A DNA stretch of 64,000 nt from contig NZ_RCVN01000004.1 of the NCBI RefSeq assembly GCF_003697915.1, positions 62,001 to 126,000 of the forward strand. Reading direction: 5' to 3'. Below are positions 1 to 8,659 of the stretch, piece after piece. The position numbers and the translations under genes are program-made. Position 1 is the stretch's first letter. Each line of letters opens with the position of its first letter. The notes below the pieces were generated by a model, which was not told the origin of the DNA, made no database searches, and saw only the letters and a program-made list of their open reading frames with translations. The stretch comes from Staphylococcus pseudoxylosus (GTDB lineage Bacteria > Bacillota > Bacilli > Staphylococcales > Staphylococcaceae).

Positions 1-78
1 CTACTGTGGAATAATTAATGCCTTTAATCAAGCACAAATACTATTATATCAACTATCTTTAATTTTTCAAGAGGTATG

Positions 79-137
79 TAAAAAAAATATGCGGAATATT
101 TACACTAAATTAATATAATATTCCACATATGCCTTTT
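79..137. terminator. Bidirectional terminator downstream of comK
   Basis: Arms at 87-100 and 117-130 form a long stem (GGAATATT pairing AATATTCC, extended by ATATG/CATAT with one mismatch). A run of A precedes the left arm and a run of T follows the right arm, so it can terminate in both directions. It lies just past the comK stop. Positions 1-78 contain no gene I can support. Confidence 0.7.
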
Positions 138-163
138 TTACATTTTTTATTCACTAATTTTCA

Positions 164-727
164 CTATTTCGCTTCAAATAACGAATATTTTGCCAATGCT
201 TCATATATATTTAATTGTGGTTTCGTATAATCAATAGGCGAATCAGGATCAAATGTAGCAACTCTAGCCGCCCTATCCATCATGTAATAATAATATATGC
301 CATTTAAATATTGGTGATGCATACTATGAGCAGAAATATTAGCTACAATACTTTGATTATCTACAAAAGTAACCTTACATTTCTTTTCTTTTAACGGTCT
401 AATATGATGTACGTAATGGATATTGATCCAAGTATTATCTGCTTTACGATCAGAGTGTGTGGGAAAGAAATACGTGGGAAATAGTGGAGTGAATAGAATA
501 GGTGGTTTACTACTTATACCGGTAATACGCATAGTATCTTCCTTTTTAAATACATAACTGCTACCATAAAATCTACAAGAACGGTCGATGATTTTAGACA
601 CACGTTCTTTAATAATTTGACTGTCGGCTTTATACCTAAGCAAGTAACTACCTTCATATTGTCCAGTAGCTAAATTACATGGTTGTAAAACCATATCACC
701 TTTTTTAATAATGTACGGTTGAATCAT
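164..727 (-). CDS. comK: Competence transcription factor ComK
   Basis: The 187-residue product matches the ComK family in length (about 190) and sequence. ComK is the DNA-binding activator of late competence (DNA uptake) genes; in Staphylococcus it is normally silent and works together with SigH. The start at 727 follows a strong AAAGGAGG about 8 nt upstream. The gene is monocistronic with its own terminator at 79-137. Two other competence-related genes, coiA (32482-33480) and mecA (33977-34693), lie in this window; MecA in Bacillus delivers ComK to ClpCP for degradation, so regulator and degradation adaptor are both present, about 33 kb apart. The reading frame is intact. Identification rests on overall family resemblance rather than a short motif. 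Confidence 0.88.
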   Translation of the reverse strand: MIQPYIIKKGDMVLQPCNLATGQYEGSYLLRYKADSQIIKERVSKIIDRSCRFYGSSYVFKKEDTMRITGISSKPPILFTPLFPTYFFPTHSDRKADNTWINIHYVHHIRPLKEKKCKVTFVDNQSIVANISAHSMHHQYLNGIYYYYMMDRAARVATFDPDSPIDYTKPQLNIYEALAKYSLFEAK

Positions 728-917
728 TATTGTTACCTCCTTTATAACTTTTGGTGATACTCAAATAATATATCATCAACATCTTAAAATCAATAAATAT
801 TATAAATATTTTTATAGATTTTCTACAATCAATTTTTAGTATACTGCTTTTTTCAATTTTTCATTTTCAGTAAACTTGCAATTAGCACTAATTTTTTCGG
901 AAAAGTCAGAATATTCA

Positions 918-946
918 TTGATTTAAAAATTAAAACCTTGTATACT
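918..946 (+). promoter_or_regulatory. SigA-type promoter of the IDEAL-domain gene
   Basis: TTGATT at 918-923 and TATACT at 941-946 are separated by 17 bp. The -10 ends 34 nt before the ATG at 981. Nothing else is seen in the 728-917 gap, which is AT-rich spacer between the divergent comK and this gene. Confidence 0.65.
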
Positions 947-980
947 ATATGTAAATAAAGATAGAGAGGTTGTGACGTTT

Positions 981-1199
981 ATGAAACACAATACACATGT
1001 AAAATACAATACATTAGAATCGTTTGTATCAACAATTAACGACTTAGGTATTGAATTAATCATCGATGAATCTTTACGTAATGTCCGCAAGCAACAGTTG
1101 GAACAACTTATCGATAATGCGCTTAAAAATAAAAACGAGAATGATTTCAAACGTTATACGGAAGAATATAGAAACTTGGAGGAATTCCTCGTTGGTTAA
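981..1199 (+). CDS. Small IDEAL-domain protein
   Basis: A 72-residue protein. Its second half carries the IDEAL-domain signature (LIDNALKNKNENDF, with the ID-x-AL core), a short helical domain of about 37 residues named for that motif and found in Firmicutes as a stand-alone protein or at the C-terminus of larger ones. A GTG at 972 would add three residues, but the GAGAGG Shine-Dalgarno at 964-969 sits only 2 nt from it and 11 nt from ATG 981, so the ATG is preferred. The gene is monocistronic, divergent from comK and convergent with lplA, with which it shares a terminator. The molecular function is not established; a protein-protein contact role is inference only. Confidence 0.75.
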   Translation: MKHNTHVKYNTLESFVSTINDLGIELIIDESLRNVRKQQLEQLIDNALKNKNENDFKRYTEEYRNLEEFLVG

Positions 1200-1222
1200 T
1201 TTAAAAGCTTGTTATTTAAAAT

Positions 1223-1270
1223 AAGGTCTATTCCCTACTTACAAATTAAGTTAGCGAATAGACCTTTTAT
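1223..1270. terminator. Bidirectional terminator between IDEAL gene and lplA
   Basis: AAGGTCTATTC at 1223-1233 pairs perfectly with GAATAGACCTT at 1256-1266. T-rich sequence follows on the plus strand and A-rich sequence precedes it, as expected for two convergent genes. Confidence 0.8.
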
Positions 1271-1298
1271 ATTTTAAAAATAGTCTATGTTTAAATTT

Positions 1299-2285
1299 TT
1301 ATGACATAAGTCTAATCAGTTCATGTCTATCGATATCTCCAAAATAATGATAAATATCATAATTTGAAAGCGCCTCTTCAATACTATCAAATTCATGCAT
1401 TGTACCTTCTAATGCATTTTCTAATTCCGTAATATCCCCTTCACCGAAGAAATCACCGAAAATTTTTGCATGTTCTATGCGTCCTTTCTTTACATCTAAT
1501 TTAATCTGCACAAAACCTTTTTCAAATTTTTCTTCTCTTTCAAAATTATATTTAGGATTTCTACCATAATTCCATTCCCAAGTACGATATTTTTCATTGC
1601 TTAACTTTTCTATTTTTTCCCAATCTTCATCCGTAAGTTTATATTCTTCTACTTGAGTTTCTCCAAAAATACTTTTTAGAATTATTTCTTTAAATTCATC
1701 TATATCTATAGGCTCATCTAAGAATTCAGAAATATTCGCAACTCTACTTCTTACAGATTTAATACCTTTAGATTTAATTTTTGCTGGGTTCACTCTTAAA
1801 GCATTCTGAACTTCATCAAGTTCACTATTCAACATTAAAGTACCATGGCTAAACATGCGGTCTTTTACTTTTACCATAGCATTTCCTGATATTTTAGCTT
1901 CACCAACTTGAATGTCATTTCTTCCGCTTAAGTTTGCATCAAACCCAAGCGATTTCAATGCTTCAACAATTGGTTCAGTAAATTTTTGGAAATTATGGAA
2001 ACTATTACCATCATCATCCGTAACAAAACTAAAGTTTAAATTCCCTGTATCATGATAGACTGCACCCCCGCCAGATATACGTCTTACCACATCAATACCT
2101 TGTTCATCAATATATGGTTGGTTCACTTCTTCAATAGTATTTTGGTTTTTCCCAATGATGATGGATGGTCTATTTATATAAAATAAAAAATAACTATCAT
2201 CTTTTGGCATGTTTTTTAATACATACTCCTCCATTGCTAAATTAAGCGTTGGATCCGTAATATTATTGTTACTAATAAACTTCAT
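1299..2285 (-). CDS. lplA: Lipoate-protein ligase A
   Basis: A 328-residue LplA-family enzyme. It activates lipoate with ATP to lipoyl-AMP and transfers it to the lipoyl domains of proteins such as GcvH and the 2-oxoacid dehydrogenase E2 subunits, in the cytoplasm, allowing lipoate salvage. The catalytic domain shows RRISGGGAVYHD at residues 68-79 and the adenylate-binding lysine in AKISGNA (K130); a C-terminal accessory domain occupies about residues 250-328. AGGAG lies 8 nt before ATG 2285. By position next to comK it corresponds to S. aureus lplA1. It is a single gene, convergent with the IDEAL gene, and nothing in the sequence is unusual. Confidence 0.93.
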   Translation of the reverse strand: MKFISNNNITDPTLNLAMEEYVLKNMPKDDSYFLFYINRPSIIIGKNQNTIEEVNQPYIDEQGIDVVRRISGGGAVYHDTGNLNFSFVTDDDGNSFHNFQKFTEPIVEALKSLGFDANLSGRNDIQVGEAKISGNAMVKVKDRMFSHGTLMLNSELDEVQNALRVNPAKIKSKGIKSVRSRVANISEFLDEPIDIDEFKEIILKSIFGETQVEEYKLTDEDWEKIEKLSNEKYRTWEWNYGRNPKYNFEREEKFEKGFVQIKLDVKKGRIEHAKIFGDFFGEGDITELENALEGTMHEFDSIEEALSNYDIYHYFGDIDRHELIRLMS

Positions 2286-2421
2286 TTACTACACTCCTTT
2301 TCCATATTATATACCCTTACCTTATTTATGCTATATTTTCACAAAAATTGCCAATCATTCACTTTGAGAATAAAGTAAAATTTATAAATTGTCTTATATC
2401 AAGCAATTTAATGGTTATTTG

Positions 2422-2450
2422 TTTATTTGTACGAGGATTTTTTGTATAAT
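2422..2450 (+). promoter_or_regulatory. Promoter of the DUF2187/CPBP-like pair
   Basis: TTTATT at 2422-2427 and a perfect TATAAT at 2445-2450 with a 17-bp spacer. The coding start is at 2485, preceded by AGGGAGGA. Confidence 0.6.
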
Positions 2451-2484
2451 ACTATCTAGTTAGCATTTCTAGGGAGGACTAAAA

Positions 2485-2670
2485 ATGACTGTTGCAGAAG
2501 TTGGAAATATCGTAGAATTTTATGACGGCTTAAAAGGTCGAGTAGAAAAAATTAATGACAACTCAGTAATTGTTGATTTAACAATTATGGAGAACTTCGA
2601 AGAACTAGACTTGCCTGAAAAGACTGTCATTAATCATAAACGGTATACAATCGTTGAACAAGAAGGATAG
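2485..2670 (+). CDS. DUF2187 family protein
   Basis: A 61-residue protein with a compact beta-rich pattern resembling an SH3/KOW-like fold (VGNIVEFYDGLKGRVEKI followed by SVIVDLTI). This is typical of DUF2187 proteins of Firmicutes, which are conserved, cytoplasmic and of unknown function. A near-ideal GGGAGGA lies upstream of ATG 2485. The following membrane-protein gene starts 5 nt after the stop, with its ribosome-binding site (AAGGA) inside this gene's last codons, so the two are translationally close and surely co-transcribed. No catalytic residues are visible and the function is unknown. Confidence 0.75.
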   Translation: MTVAEVGNIVEFYDGLKGRVEKINDNSVIVDLTIMENFEELDLPEKTVINHKRYTIVEQEG

Positions 2671-2675
2671 TTAAA

Positions 2676-3278
2676 ATGAATAGACTTTCTAAGGCATTAA
2701 TATGGTTTATCGTCAGCTTTCTTGCATTTCATGTGATCTTATATGTTATGTGGGGTGAAAAACAAGAATATTGGTATCTATATACCGGTATCATGCTAAT
2801 CGCAGGTGTTAGTTATGTTTTTTACCAAAGAGATATAGAGTCTAAACGACTACTGACGTCTTTAGGTATAGGTATTATTACAGGTATTGTGTTAATCATT
2901 ATTCAGCTTATTATCGCAGCTATAGCTACCGATATTAAATATGCTGAATTAATCAAAGAACTAACACGTACTGGTGTGTATTATAAATGGCAAATGTTAG
3001 TTACATTAGTTTTTGTAATACCTTGTCACGAATTATATATGCGTACCGTATTACAAAAAGAATTACTTAAATTAAATTTACCTAGTTGGTTAGGTATTAT
3101 AATTACAGCATTTTGTTCAGCTTCTTTATTTTACTACCTAGATAATTTATGGATTGTGTTCTTTGTATTTGTTGTACAAATCGTACTTTCATTAAGTTAT
3201 TTTTATACACGTCGAATTGCCACAACAGTTATTGCACAAATTGTTGCTGTGGTAATCTTATTAATATTTAACGCATAA
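2676..3278 (+). CDS. CPBP-like integral membrane protein, degenerate motif
   Basis: A 200-residue, very hydrophobic protein with about six membrane segments. The central stretch HELYMRTVLQKELL resembles motif 1 (EExxxR) of the CPBP/Abi family of intramembrane proteases (Rce1-like), but the first glutamate is replaced by histidine. The second motif (FxxxH) also appears absent: SLFYYLDN is found where it would be expected. It may therefore be a non-catalytic relative. It follows the DUF2187 gene by 5 nt and ends at a strong shared terminator. Function unknown; membership in the CPBP fold is inferred from the hydrophobicity pattern plus the partial motif. Confidence 0.6.
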   Translation: MNRLSKALIWFIVSFLAFHVILYVMWGEKQEYWYLYTGIMLIAGVSYVFYQRDIESKRLLTSLGIGIITGIVLIIIQLIIAAIATDIKYAELIKELTRTGVYYKWQMLVTLVFVIPCHELYMRTVLQKELLKLNLPSWLGIIITAFCSASLFYYLDNLWIVFFVFVVQIVLSLSYFYTRRIATTVIAQIVAVVILLIFNA

Positions 3279-3283
3279 ACCTT

Positions 3284-3327
3284 AAAAAGCTGGGAGACTC
3301 ATTATAAAATGAATCTCCCAGCTTTTT
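3284..3327. terminator. Bidirectional terminator
   Basis: The stem AAAGCTGGGAGA at about 3286-3297 pairs with TCTCCCAGCTTT at 3314-3325. A/T tails on both sides serve the convergent CPBP-like gene and the nucleotidase-like gene; the right arm overlaps the end of the latter's 3' sequence. Confidence 0.8.
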
Positions 3328-4834
3328 ATATTATGACCTCAAATGTTTGTTTTTGCTGAATTTGATAGTCTTGATTTTTTAAATTACGCGAAATTAATTC
3401 GACCATTGTGATTTCACCAGTTTCATGAATCACTGCATCTTCTAAATATTGTCTATAATTCCTATAACAGTAATCTGTCATACTTACACGATACATATGA
3501 TCTAGTCTAATATTTTTAAGTGTAACGCGGTTAAACGGCTCCGCATTCATATCTATAATGTAGTCTACACCTTGCCAGAACGTACAAAGTGTTTCATCTA
3601 CAATAGTTAAACTAAGCTCGCCTTGACTAAACTCAATATGGCCATAACAATATTCTAAAATATCTTTAATTTGTTGACCCTTTATCGTTAAATCAATTGG
3701 TATATCAGGATGAGGATGTGCATTATATAGTTCCTCATTCGTTATTGTCCCTGACAAACCTTCTTCTCCACTTATAGGTAAGTGTATACATGAAATATCG
3801 TAATCAAATGCTAATCGTATACTATCATGTAAGAGCTGTGTAAACTTATGCGGTTTAGTGATAACATCCGCCAATCCCTCAACATTTGCATCAATATCTG
3901 TGGTAGTTAAAATTTCCTTACTCCAATGTTCGACCGTTTTCCTGTCATAAAAAGTCAAATCTAATAAATCCTTATCTTCATGATATTCGTTCAAATCAAT
4001 AATCTGAGATTGAATATCTTCTAATTCATATGAAGTAGTACGTTTTTTAAAATCAATTTTCACATGAATTAACTGTTCGGCATTTTGTCCTGCTTGAACA
4101 TAAACAGTTTTATCATTTTGACCTATAAACGTTTGATGTTGATGCCCGGTAATTAATAAATCTATAACTCCTAATGTCTGCATTAATTTTTCCGCTTCAT
4201 TCACATTTTGTTCATGTTCATTAGCTGACTTATTCAACTGATTGAGACCACCGTGATAAATTACTATAAGAAATTCTGGTTTCTCTGTTTCATGAATAAA
4301 ACGAATCCAACGTTTAGAAGACAATAAAGTTTTTTCTATTTGAACATCTTTTTCCATTTCAAAATGTTCTCTTTCCATTAAGCCATCAGAAGTTAAACCT
4401 ACTATTGCAATCTTCACACCTTCAATTTCTTTAATGGTATACGGTGTAGAAAAATAAGGCTCACGTGTTCGTTTATATTCAATATTTGCGGATAACCATG
4501 GAAATCTAGATAGTGATACGGCTCTTGAAAAGAATGACAAACCAAATTTAAACTCATTGGGACTAATACCACTTGCATCATATTGCATTGCATTCATCAG
4601 TTTTATCATTGGATGACGTTTATATGGTGCAACTACAGCATAATAGAATGCTGCTAAAGAGCCTGCTAAACTACCACCACTATCTAATAGAATAACATGG
4701 TCGCTTTCTTCTCTTATCGCTTTAACATAAGTACCAGCTCTATAAATATTTGAGCTGTAATCCCCGTTAAGAAAATAACTATGCATATCTGAAGTTGTGA
4801 TAACGTCTATTGCAATCTTTTCACTTTTTTTCAT
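3326..4834 (-). CDS. 5'-nucleotidase/metallophosphatase family protein, altered metal site
   Basis: A 502-residue, two-domain protein of the UshA/YunD-type 5'-nucleotidase family: an N-terminal calcineurin-like phosphoesterase domain (about 1-270) and a C-terminal nucleotidase domain (about 310-500). There is no signal peptide, so it is predicted to be cytoplasmic. Conserved metal-site elements remain: TSDMHS (D16, H18), YHGG (H194) and GHQH (230-233). Others are changed: the usual D-x-GD motif reads LDSGGS (50-55, second Asp missing), and the usual GNHEFD reads SPNEFK (91-96, catalytic Asn-His missing). Activity may be lost or use a different geometry. It is a single gene; the 62-bp tandem repeats (4922-5167) occupy its upstream region. 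The substrate cannot be predicted. Confidence 0.75.
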   Translation of the reverse strand: MKKSEKIAIDVITTSDMHSYFLNGDYSSNIYRAGTYVKAIREESDHVILLDSGGSLAGSLAAFYYAVVAPYKRHPMIKLMNAMQYDASGISPNEFKFGLSFFSRAVSLSRFPWLSANIEYKRTREPYFSTPYTIKEIEGVKIAIVGLTSDGLMEREHFEMEKDVQIEKTLLSSKRWIRFIHETEKPEFLIVIYHGGLNQLNKSANEHEQNVNEAEKLMQTLGVIDLLITGHQHQTFIGQNDKTVYVQAGQNAEQLIHVKIDFKKRTTSYELEDIQSQIIDLNEYHEDKDLLDLTFYDRKTVEHWSKEILTTTDIDANVEGLADVITKPHKFTQLLHDSIRLAFDYDISCIHLPISGEEGLSGTITNEELYNAHPHPDIPIDLTIKGQQIKDILEYCYGHIEFSQGELSLTIVDETLCTFWQGVDYIIDMNAEPFNRVTLKNIRLDHMYRVSMTDYCYRNYRQYLEDAVIHETGEITMVELISRNLKNQDYQIQQKQTFEVII

Positions 4835-4921
4835 ATGCCACTCTCCTCATTAATCACAGTTTAACATGTTTTGAAAATACCATGATACTAAAATACCATT
4901 TTTATAACTTCAAAATTTTAT

Positions 4922-5167
4922 GTTCACCTGAGCTTTGCTCATGTGTAAGCGTCACTAATTCAATAAATTGGGAGGGCTACTTCGTTCACCTGAGCTTTGC
5001 TCATGTGTAAGCGTCACTAACTCAATAAATTGGGAGGGCTACTTCGTTCACCTGAGCTTTACTCATGTGTATGCGTCACTAACTCAATAAATTGAGAGGG
5101 CTACTTCGTTCACCTGAGCTTTGCTCATGTGTATGCGTCACTAACTCAATAAATTGAGAGTGACGCT
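4922..5167. repeat. Four-copy 62-bp tandem repeat (VNTR-like)
   Basis: Units begin at 4922, 4984, 5046 and 5108, exactly 62 bp apart, each opening with GTTCACCTGAGC. Copies differ at a few positions (for example GCTTTGCTC versus GCTTTACTC, and GTGTAAGCG versus GTGTATGCG). Every unit contains a small imperfect hairpin, CACCTGAGC-TTT-GCTCATGTG. Only the last unit is completed by AGTGACGC, which pairs with GCGTCACT to give a full hairpin at 5135-5166. Size and intergenic position resemble staphylococcal interspersed repeat units used as VNTR loci. It fills most of the 412-bp gap between the ktr gene and the nucleotidase-like gene, upstream of the latter. No ORF in it looks real. Confidence 0.9.
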
Positions 5168-5201
5168 AAAAAGGTCCGAAGCATATATCTATGCCTCGGA
5201 C
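5168..5201 (-). terminator. Terminator of the htrA-ktr transcript
   Basis: On the minus strand GTCCGA (complement of 5196-5201) pairs with TCGGAC (complement of 5174-5179), with the stem extended toward GCATA/TATGC. It is followed by CCTTTTT (5174-5168). It lies about 45 nt after the ktr stop. Confidence 0.75.
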
Positions 5202-5246
5202 TCCCATACTAATAATTATTATATAACTCTACTTATTTCATTATCA

Positions 5247-6605
5247 TTAACCAATCTGCACACGCTCTTTTGGATAATGATATTTATCTGGTTCACGACG
5301 CCCACCAATCATAATGATGAAACTAATTAATCCAACACGACCGATAAACATCAATATCATAAGTGCTGTTTTCGACATATCATTAACATCACCTGTTACG
5401 CCTAAAGATAAGCCACAAGTTCCGAATGCTGACATTACTTCAAAAAATGCTTGTAAAAATGTTATTTTTCCATTCTCCACAACAAGTATAAAAATCATAC
5501 TTGCAAAGGTTAATATTCCTGCCATCGTAAATACTGCAAATGAACGTTGAACATCAGTCGTATGAATTTCACGATTAAATGCTTTAATTGATAATTTTTC
5601 TGTATTATTACTAAAGTTAAATAGGAATAGTATTAAAATAGCAAATGTTGTTGTTCTGATTCCCCCACCTACTGAACTTGGAGATGAACCAATAAACATT
5701 AAAATACTCATAATAACATTCGTACCTTCACCAAAATGGCTAACATCAATGGTCTGTAATCCAGCACTTCTAGTAGTTGCAGATTGGAATAATGCATAAA
5801 ATAATGACTTATGCCAACTCATATTTTGGAATGCATGATTATATTCCAACAATAAAATCATAATCACACCGAACACAAATAAAACTAAATATGTAACCGT
5901 TGTAATTTTCGCAAATAATGAAAACCTAAAATTAGGAATCCTATTTTTAATATAAGCCTTCACTTCAATCAAAACCGGAAAACCAATTGAACCTAAAATA
6001 ATCAAAAACATTACAATCGTTTGTACAAAATAATCATTTGCATATGGTATTAATGATTGACCAGTTATGTCTAAGCCACCATTTGTCGTAGCAGATACCG
6101 CAACGAAGAATCCTTGCATAATGGCATATTGTAAGTCCGGTGTATCTCTATAGAAATAGAAAGCCAAAAGTGCTGCACCAACCACTTCAATAATTAAAAT
6201 CGTACGTACAATATCTAAAATAAGTTTAACTGTACCACTCATTGTGTCTTTGTTATTATCTAACATAATCAATTGGCGTTCGCGCATACCTATGTGCTTC
6301 CCTAATACTACCCATAACATGGTTCCTATTGCCATTACGCCAATGCCACCAATATTAAGGATAATCATAATAATGATTTGACCAAATGTTGTATAAGTTT
6401 CAACTATATTAACTGGAGAAAGACCTGTAACACTTACACCAGAAACAGCAACAAATAGTGAATCTATCGGATCTACCTTTATCCCTGGTTTATGAACAAA
6501 AGGCAAATTCAGCAATAAAAACGCTACAATAATTGCTATAATATAATACATCACAATACCTTGTTGAGGGCTTGATTTTTTAAATAATTGATTGAAAATG
6601 GACAA
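5247..6605 (-). CDS. Ktr-type potassium channel subunit (KtrB/KtrD family)
   Basis: A 452-residue membrane protein of the TrkH/KtrB superfamily, the K+-translocating subunit that works with a cytoplasmic RCK protein (KtrA/KtrC). It shows the four pore repeats with their glycine-containing filter loops: VSVTGLS, SATTNGGLD, ATTRSAGLQT and FGTCGLSLG. Length is normal for the family. No KtrA/KtrC partner is in the window, as is usual for the unlinked KtrB/KtrD genes of Staphylococcus and Bacillus; I cannot tell KtrB from KtrD by sequence alone, although the location suggests KtrD. It lies 18 nt downstream of the HtrA-like gene in the same orientation and probably shares its transcript, which ends at the hairpin at 5168-5201. 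Confidence 0.88.
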   Translation of the reverse strand: MSIFNQLFKKSSPQQGIVMYYIIAIIVAFLLLNLPFVHKPGIKVDPIDSLFVAVSGVSVTGLSPVNIVETYTTFGQIIIMIILNIGGIGVMAIGTMLWVVLGKHIGMRERQLIMLDNNKDTMSGTVKLILDIVRTILIIEVVGAALLAFYFYRDTPDLQYAIMQGFFVAVSATTNGGLDITGQSLIPYANDYFVQTIVMFLIILGSIGFPVLIEVKAYIKNRIPNFRFSLFAKITTVTYLVLFVFGVIMILLLEYNHAFQNMSWHKSLFYALFQSATTRSAGLQTIDVSHFGEGTNVIMSILMFIGSSPSSVGGGIRTTTFAILILFLFNFSNNTEKLSIKAFNREIHTTDVQRSFAVFTMAGILTFASMIFILVVENGKITFLQAFFEVMSAFGTCGLSLGVTGDVNDMSKTALMILMFIGRVGLISFIIMIGGRREPDKYHYPKERVQIG

Positions 6606-6623
6606 CGTTTATTCACCCCAACG

Positions 6624-8411
6624 CTACTTCAATTTAATGTTAATATCTCGTACTTTTCCATCTCTATATACTTTTGCAGTTAGTGTTTTCAAATCATCTT
6701 TATGACTAAATATGATTTGTCTATATCTAAGATTATCTTCTACTTCTTTACCATCTAATTCTACTATTACATCATTTTTTTGCAACCCAGATTTTTCTCC
6801 AATAGAATCAGCTTTGACATTTCCTATCAATACACCATTTTTCACATCATCAGGTAAGCTGATAGATTGTCTTGTCGTATCATCAATATCAGCAATATTA
6901 GCTAGCTCTACACCAGTATTAGGATATATCACTTCGCCTTTAGCTTCAAGTTGTTTTGCAATTGATTCTGCGTCATTGACTGGGATAGCAAAGGCAATAC
7001 CTTCCACATTATCCATGTCAATTTTCAATGATGCTATACCAACTAACTTACCATTTTTATCAATTACCCCACCACCAGAATTACCTGGATTTACAGGTGC
7101 ATCCATCTGGAACGCACTCATTAGTACATCGAACTTATCGTCTTTATCAATATCTACTGGCACATGTCGATTTAATCCTGACACAATACCTTCCGAGACA
7201 CTGCCTTTAAAATCAACACCTAAAGGATTACCTACCACAATAATAGGTTCGCCTAGTACTAATGTACTTGAATCTCCCATTTTAATGGCTTTCACGTCGC
7301 TATCAGATTTCACTTTTGCTTTGATGACTGCGATATCCGAAAATTTATCTGCTCCAATCACTTTACCTATTGAATAGTCATTATTACCGTATGTAATCTT
7401 TTGTTCTTTTTTATCACCAACAACATGTGCGTTCGTCATGATAAAAATAGAGTCGCCTACTTTTTTGTAGACGACACCTGAACCTAATTCGTTTTCTTTA
7501 CCTGCTTCCTGTGTCTCTTTCTCTGCAGATGATGAATCATTACTTGTATCATTTTCTACTGTTACAACTGAATGAATTGCACTATTTGCACTTTTCATTG
7601 TAGCAGTATAAGTTTTGTCTTTATCACTATTGTTTTGAAACACATGATCTTTTGTATTCCCATTATTATCTACATTACTAAATATTGCTTGAATTAAAAT
7701 CAACAATAATATAACTGCAACAACGATTAATATTTGTGCCCATTGTTCTATAAAAAAGTACTTAAACCTATCCGTAAATGACTGCGGTTGATTATCATTG
7801 TGTTGGGAAGCCATTTTTCTTTGATGTTTTGATTCGTTGCTTACACCGATATGCTGTTGTGATTTACTTTCATTTTCGTCCTCTATATAGTTATTAACAC
7901 GCGATTGTTGCGCTTCTTCAGAATAAAAATGGTCGTCTTGTGCATTTTTCAACTCATCTTTTCTTTCTGAATAATCGTGTGTAGCTTCTTTATTATGCTC
8001 CACTTTAGCATTTGATTGCTTTGCAGTTGATTTAGTGTCATTCAAAGTTGTTTCAGGCGTTTTTGCTGATTTATCTTTAGCATTTGTTTCTTTTTGTTGC
8101 CCTTCTTTATATGGTTCATCAATTTGATTTTGACCACTTGTAATGCCACTGCTATTGCTACGTTCTTTCATAACTTGTTGTTGCTGTTGAATTTCTTCCT
8201 GAGTTAGTTTCTCGATGCGTGCTTTTCTCAAATTCTCTTTCACACGTTCTTCATTATTTTTGGCTAATTCTTCTGCTTTTTCTGCACGTTGTTTTCTTGC
8301 TTTACGCTCAAATTGTACACGTTGTTCCCGTTCTTCATTATGAAAATACTCGCGTCTTTTACGGCCGTATTTTTCTTTTGGGATTACATGTTTTTTATTA
8401 TCTTTCACCAT
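6624..8411 (-). CDS. htrA: Membrane-anchored HtrA-like serine protease
   Basis: A 595-residue trypsin-like protease of the HtrA/DegP family, for quality control of exported proteins. Residues 1-220 form a highly charged, Gln/Lys/Glu-rich cytoplasmic region. A single membrane segment follows at about 225-245, then an extracytoplasmic protease domain with H329 (TNAHVVG), D359 (FSDIAV) and S445 (NPGNSGGG), and one C-terminal PDZ domain at about 500-590. The long low-complexity N-terminus is typical of staphylococcal HtrA1-type proteins. AGGGGGA lies just before ATG 8411. The ktr gene follows 18 nt after the stop. The N-terminal region (68-82) is rich in glutamine, including a run of five. Confidence 0.88.
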   Translation of the reverse strand: MVKDNKKHVIPKEKYGRKRREYFHNEEREQRVQFERKARKQRAEKAEELAKNNEERVKENLRKARIEKLTQEEIQQQQQVMKERSNSSGITSGQNQIDEPYKEGQQKETNAKDKSAKTPETTLNDTKSTAKQSNAKVEHNKEATHDYSERKDELKNAQDDHFYSEEAQQSRVNNYIEDENESKSQQHIGVSNESKHQRKMASQHNDNQPQSFTDRFKYFFIEQWAQILIVVAVILLLILIQAIFSNVDNNGNTKDHVFQNNSDKDKTYTATMKSANSAIHSVVTVENDTSNDSSSAEKETQEAGKENELGSGVVYKKVGDSIFIMTNAHVVGDKKEQKITYGNNDYSIGKVIGADKFSDIAVIKAKVKSDSDVKAIKMGDSSTLVLGEPIIVVGNPLGVDFKGSVSEGIVSGLNRHVPVDIDKDDKFDVLMSAFQMDAPVNPGNSGGGVIDKNGKLVGIASLKIDMDNVEGIAFAIPVNDAESIAKQLEAKGEVIYPNTGVELANIADIDDTTRQSISLPDDVKNGVLIGNVKADSIGEKSGLQKNDVIVELDGKEVEDNLRYRQIIFSHKDDLKTLTAKVYRDGKVRDINIKLK

Positions 8412-8571
8412 AACTCCCCCTAAAACTGCATGTTTCTTTAACTTCTATTATGACATATCACATAAAATATTTCTGCTTTATTTTTATTTTATTACTATAT
8501 ATAAGTGATTATAAGCACTTTAAGCATATATTTCTATCATTAAGATGTTTTTACTTTTATATTAATATATA

Positions 8572-8623
8572 TAAAAACTCCTTCCAAAACTTCCACTTTT
8601 ATAGTGTCCACTTTAGAAGGAGT
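8572..8623 (-). terminator. Terminator downstream of the TerC-family gene
   Basis: ACTCCTTC (8577-8584) pairs with GAAGGAGT (8616-8623). On the minus strand the stem is followed by TTTTTATAT. The rest of the 8412-8659 gap is AT-rich spacer with no recognisable gene. Confidence 0.65.
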
Positions 8624-8659
8624 ATATTAAAAAGTTAATTCTCTCATTTTTGATCAATT

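Noticed and set aside
2-118. Open frame of 39 codons running from the left edge on the plus strand
   Set aside because: It reads through the terminator stem, has no recognisable product, and composition is plain AT-rich; not supportable as a gene end.
4922-5167. Possible CRISPR array
   Set aside because: The 62-bp units are directly adjacent with no unique spacers and there are no cas genes; it is a plain tandem repeat.
6712-7377. Long plus-strand open frame opposite htrA
   Set aside because: It is antisense to the conserved protease domain, lacks a start signal and has shadow-type composition; similar frames opposite clpB, opp and mgtE were also left out.
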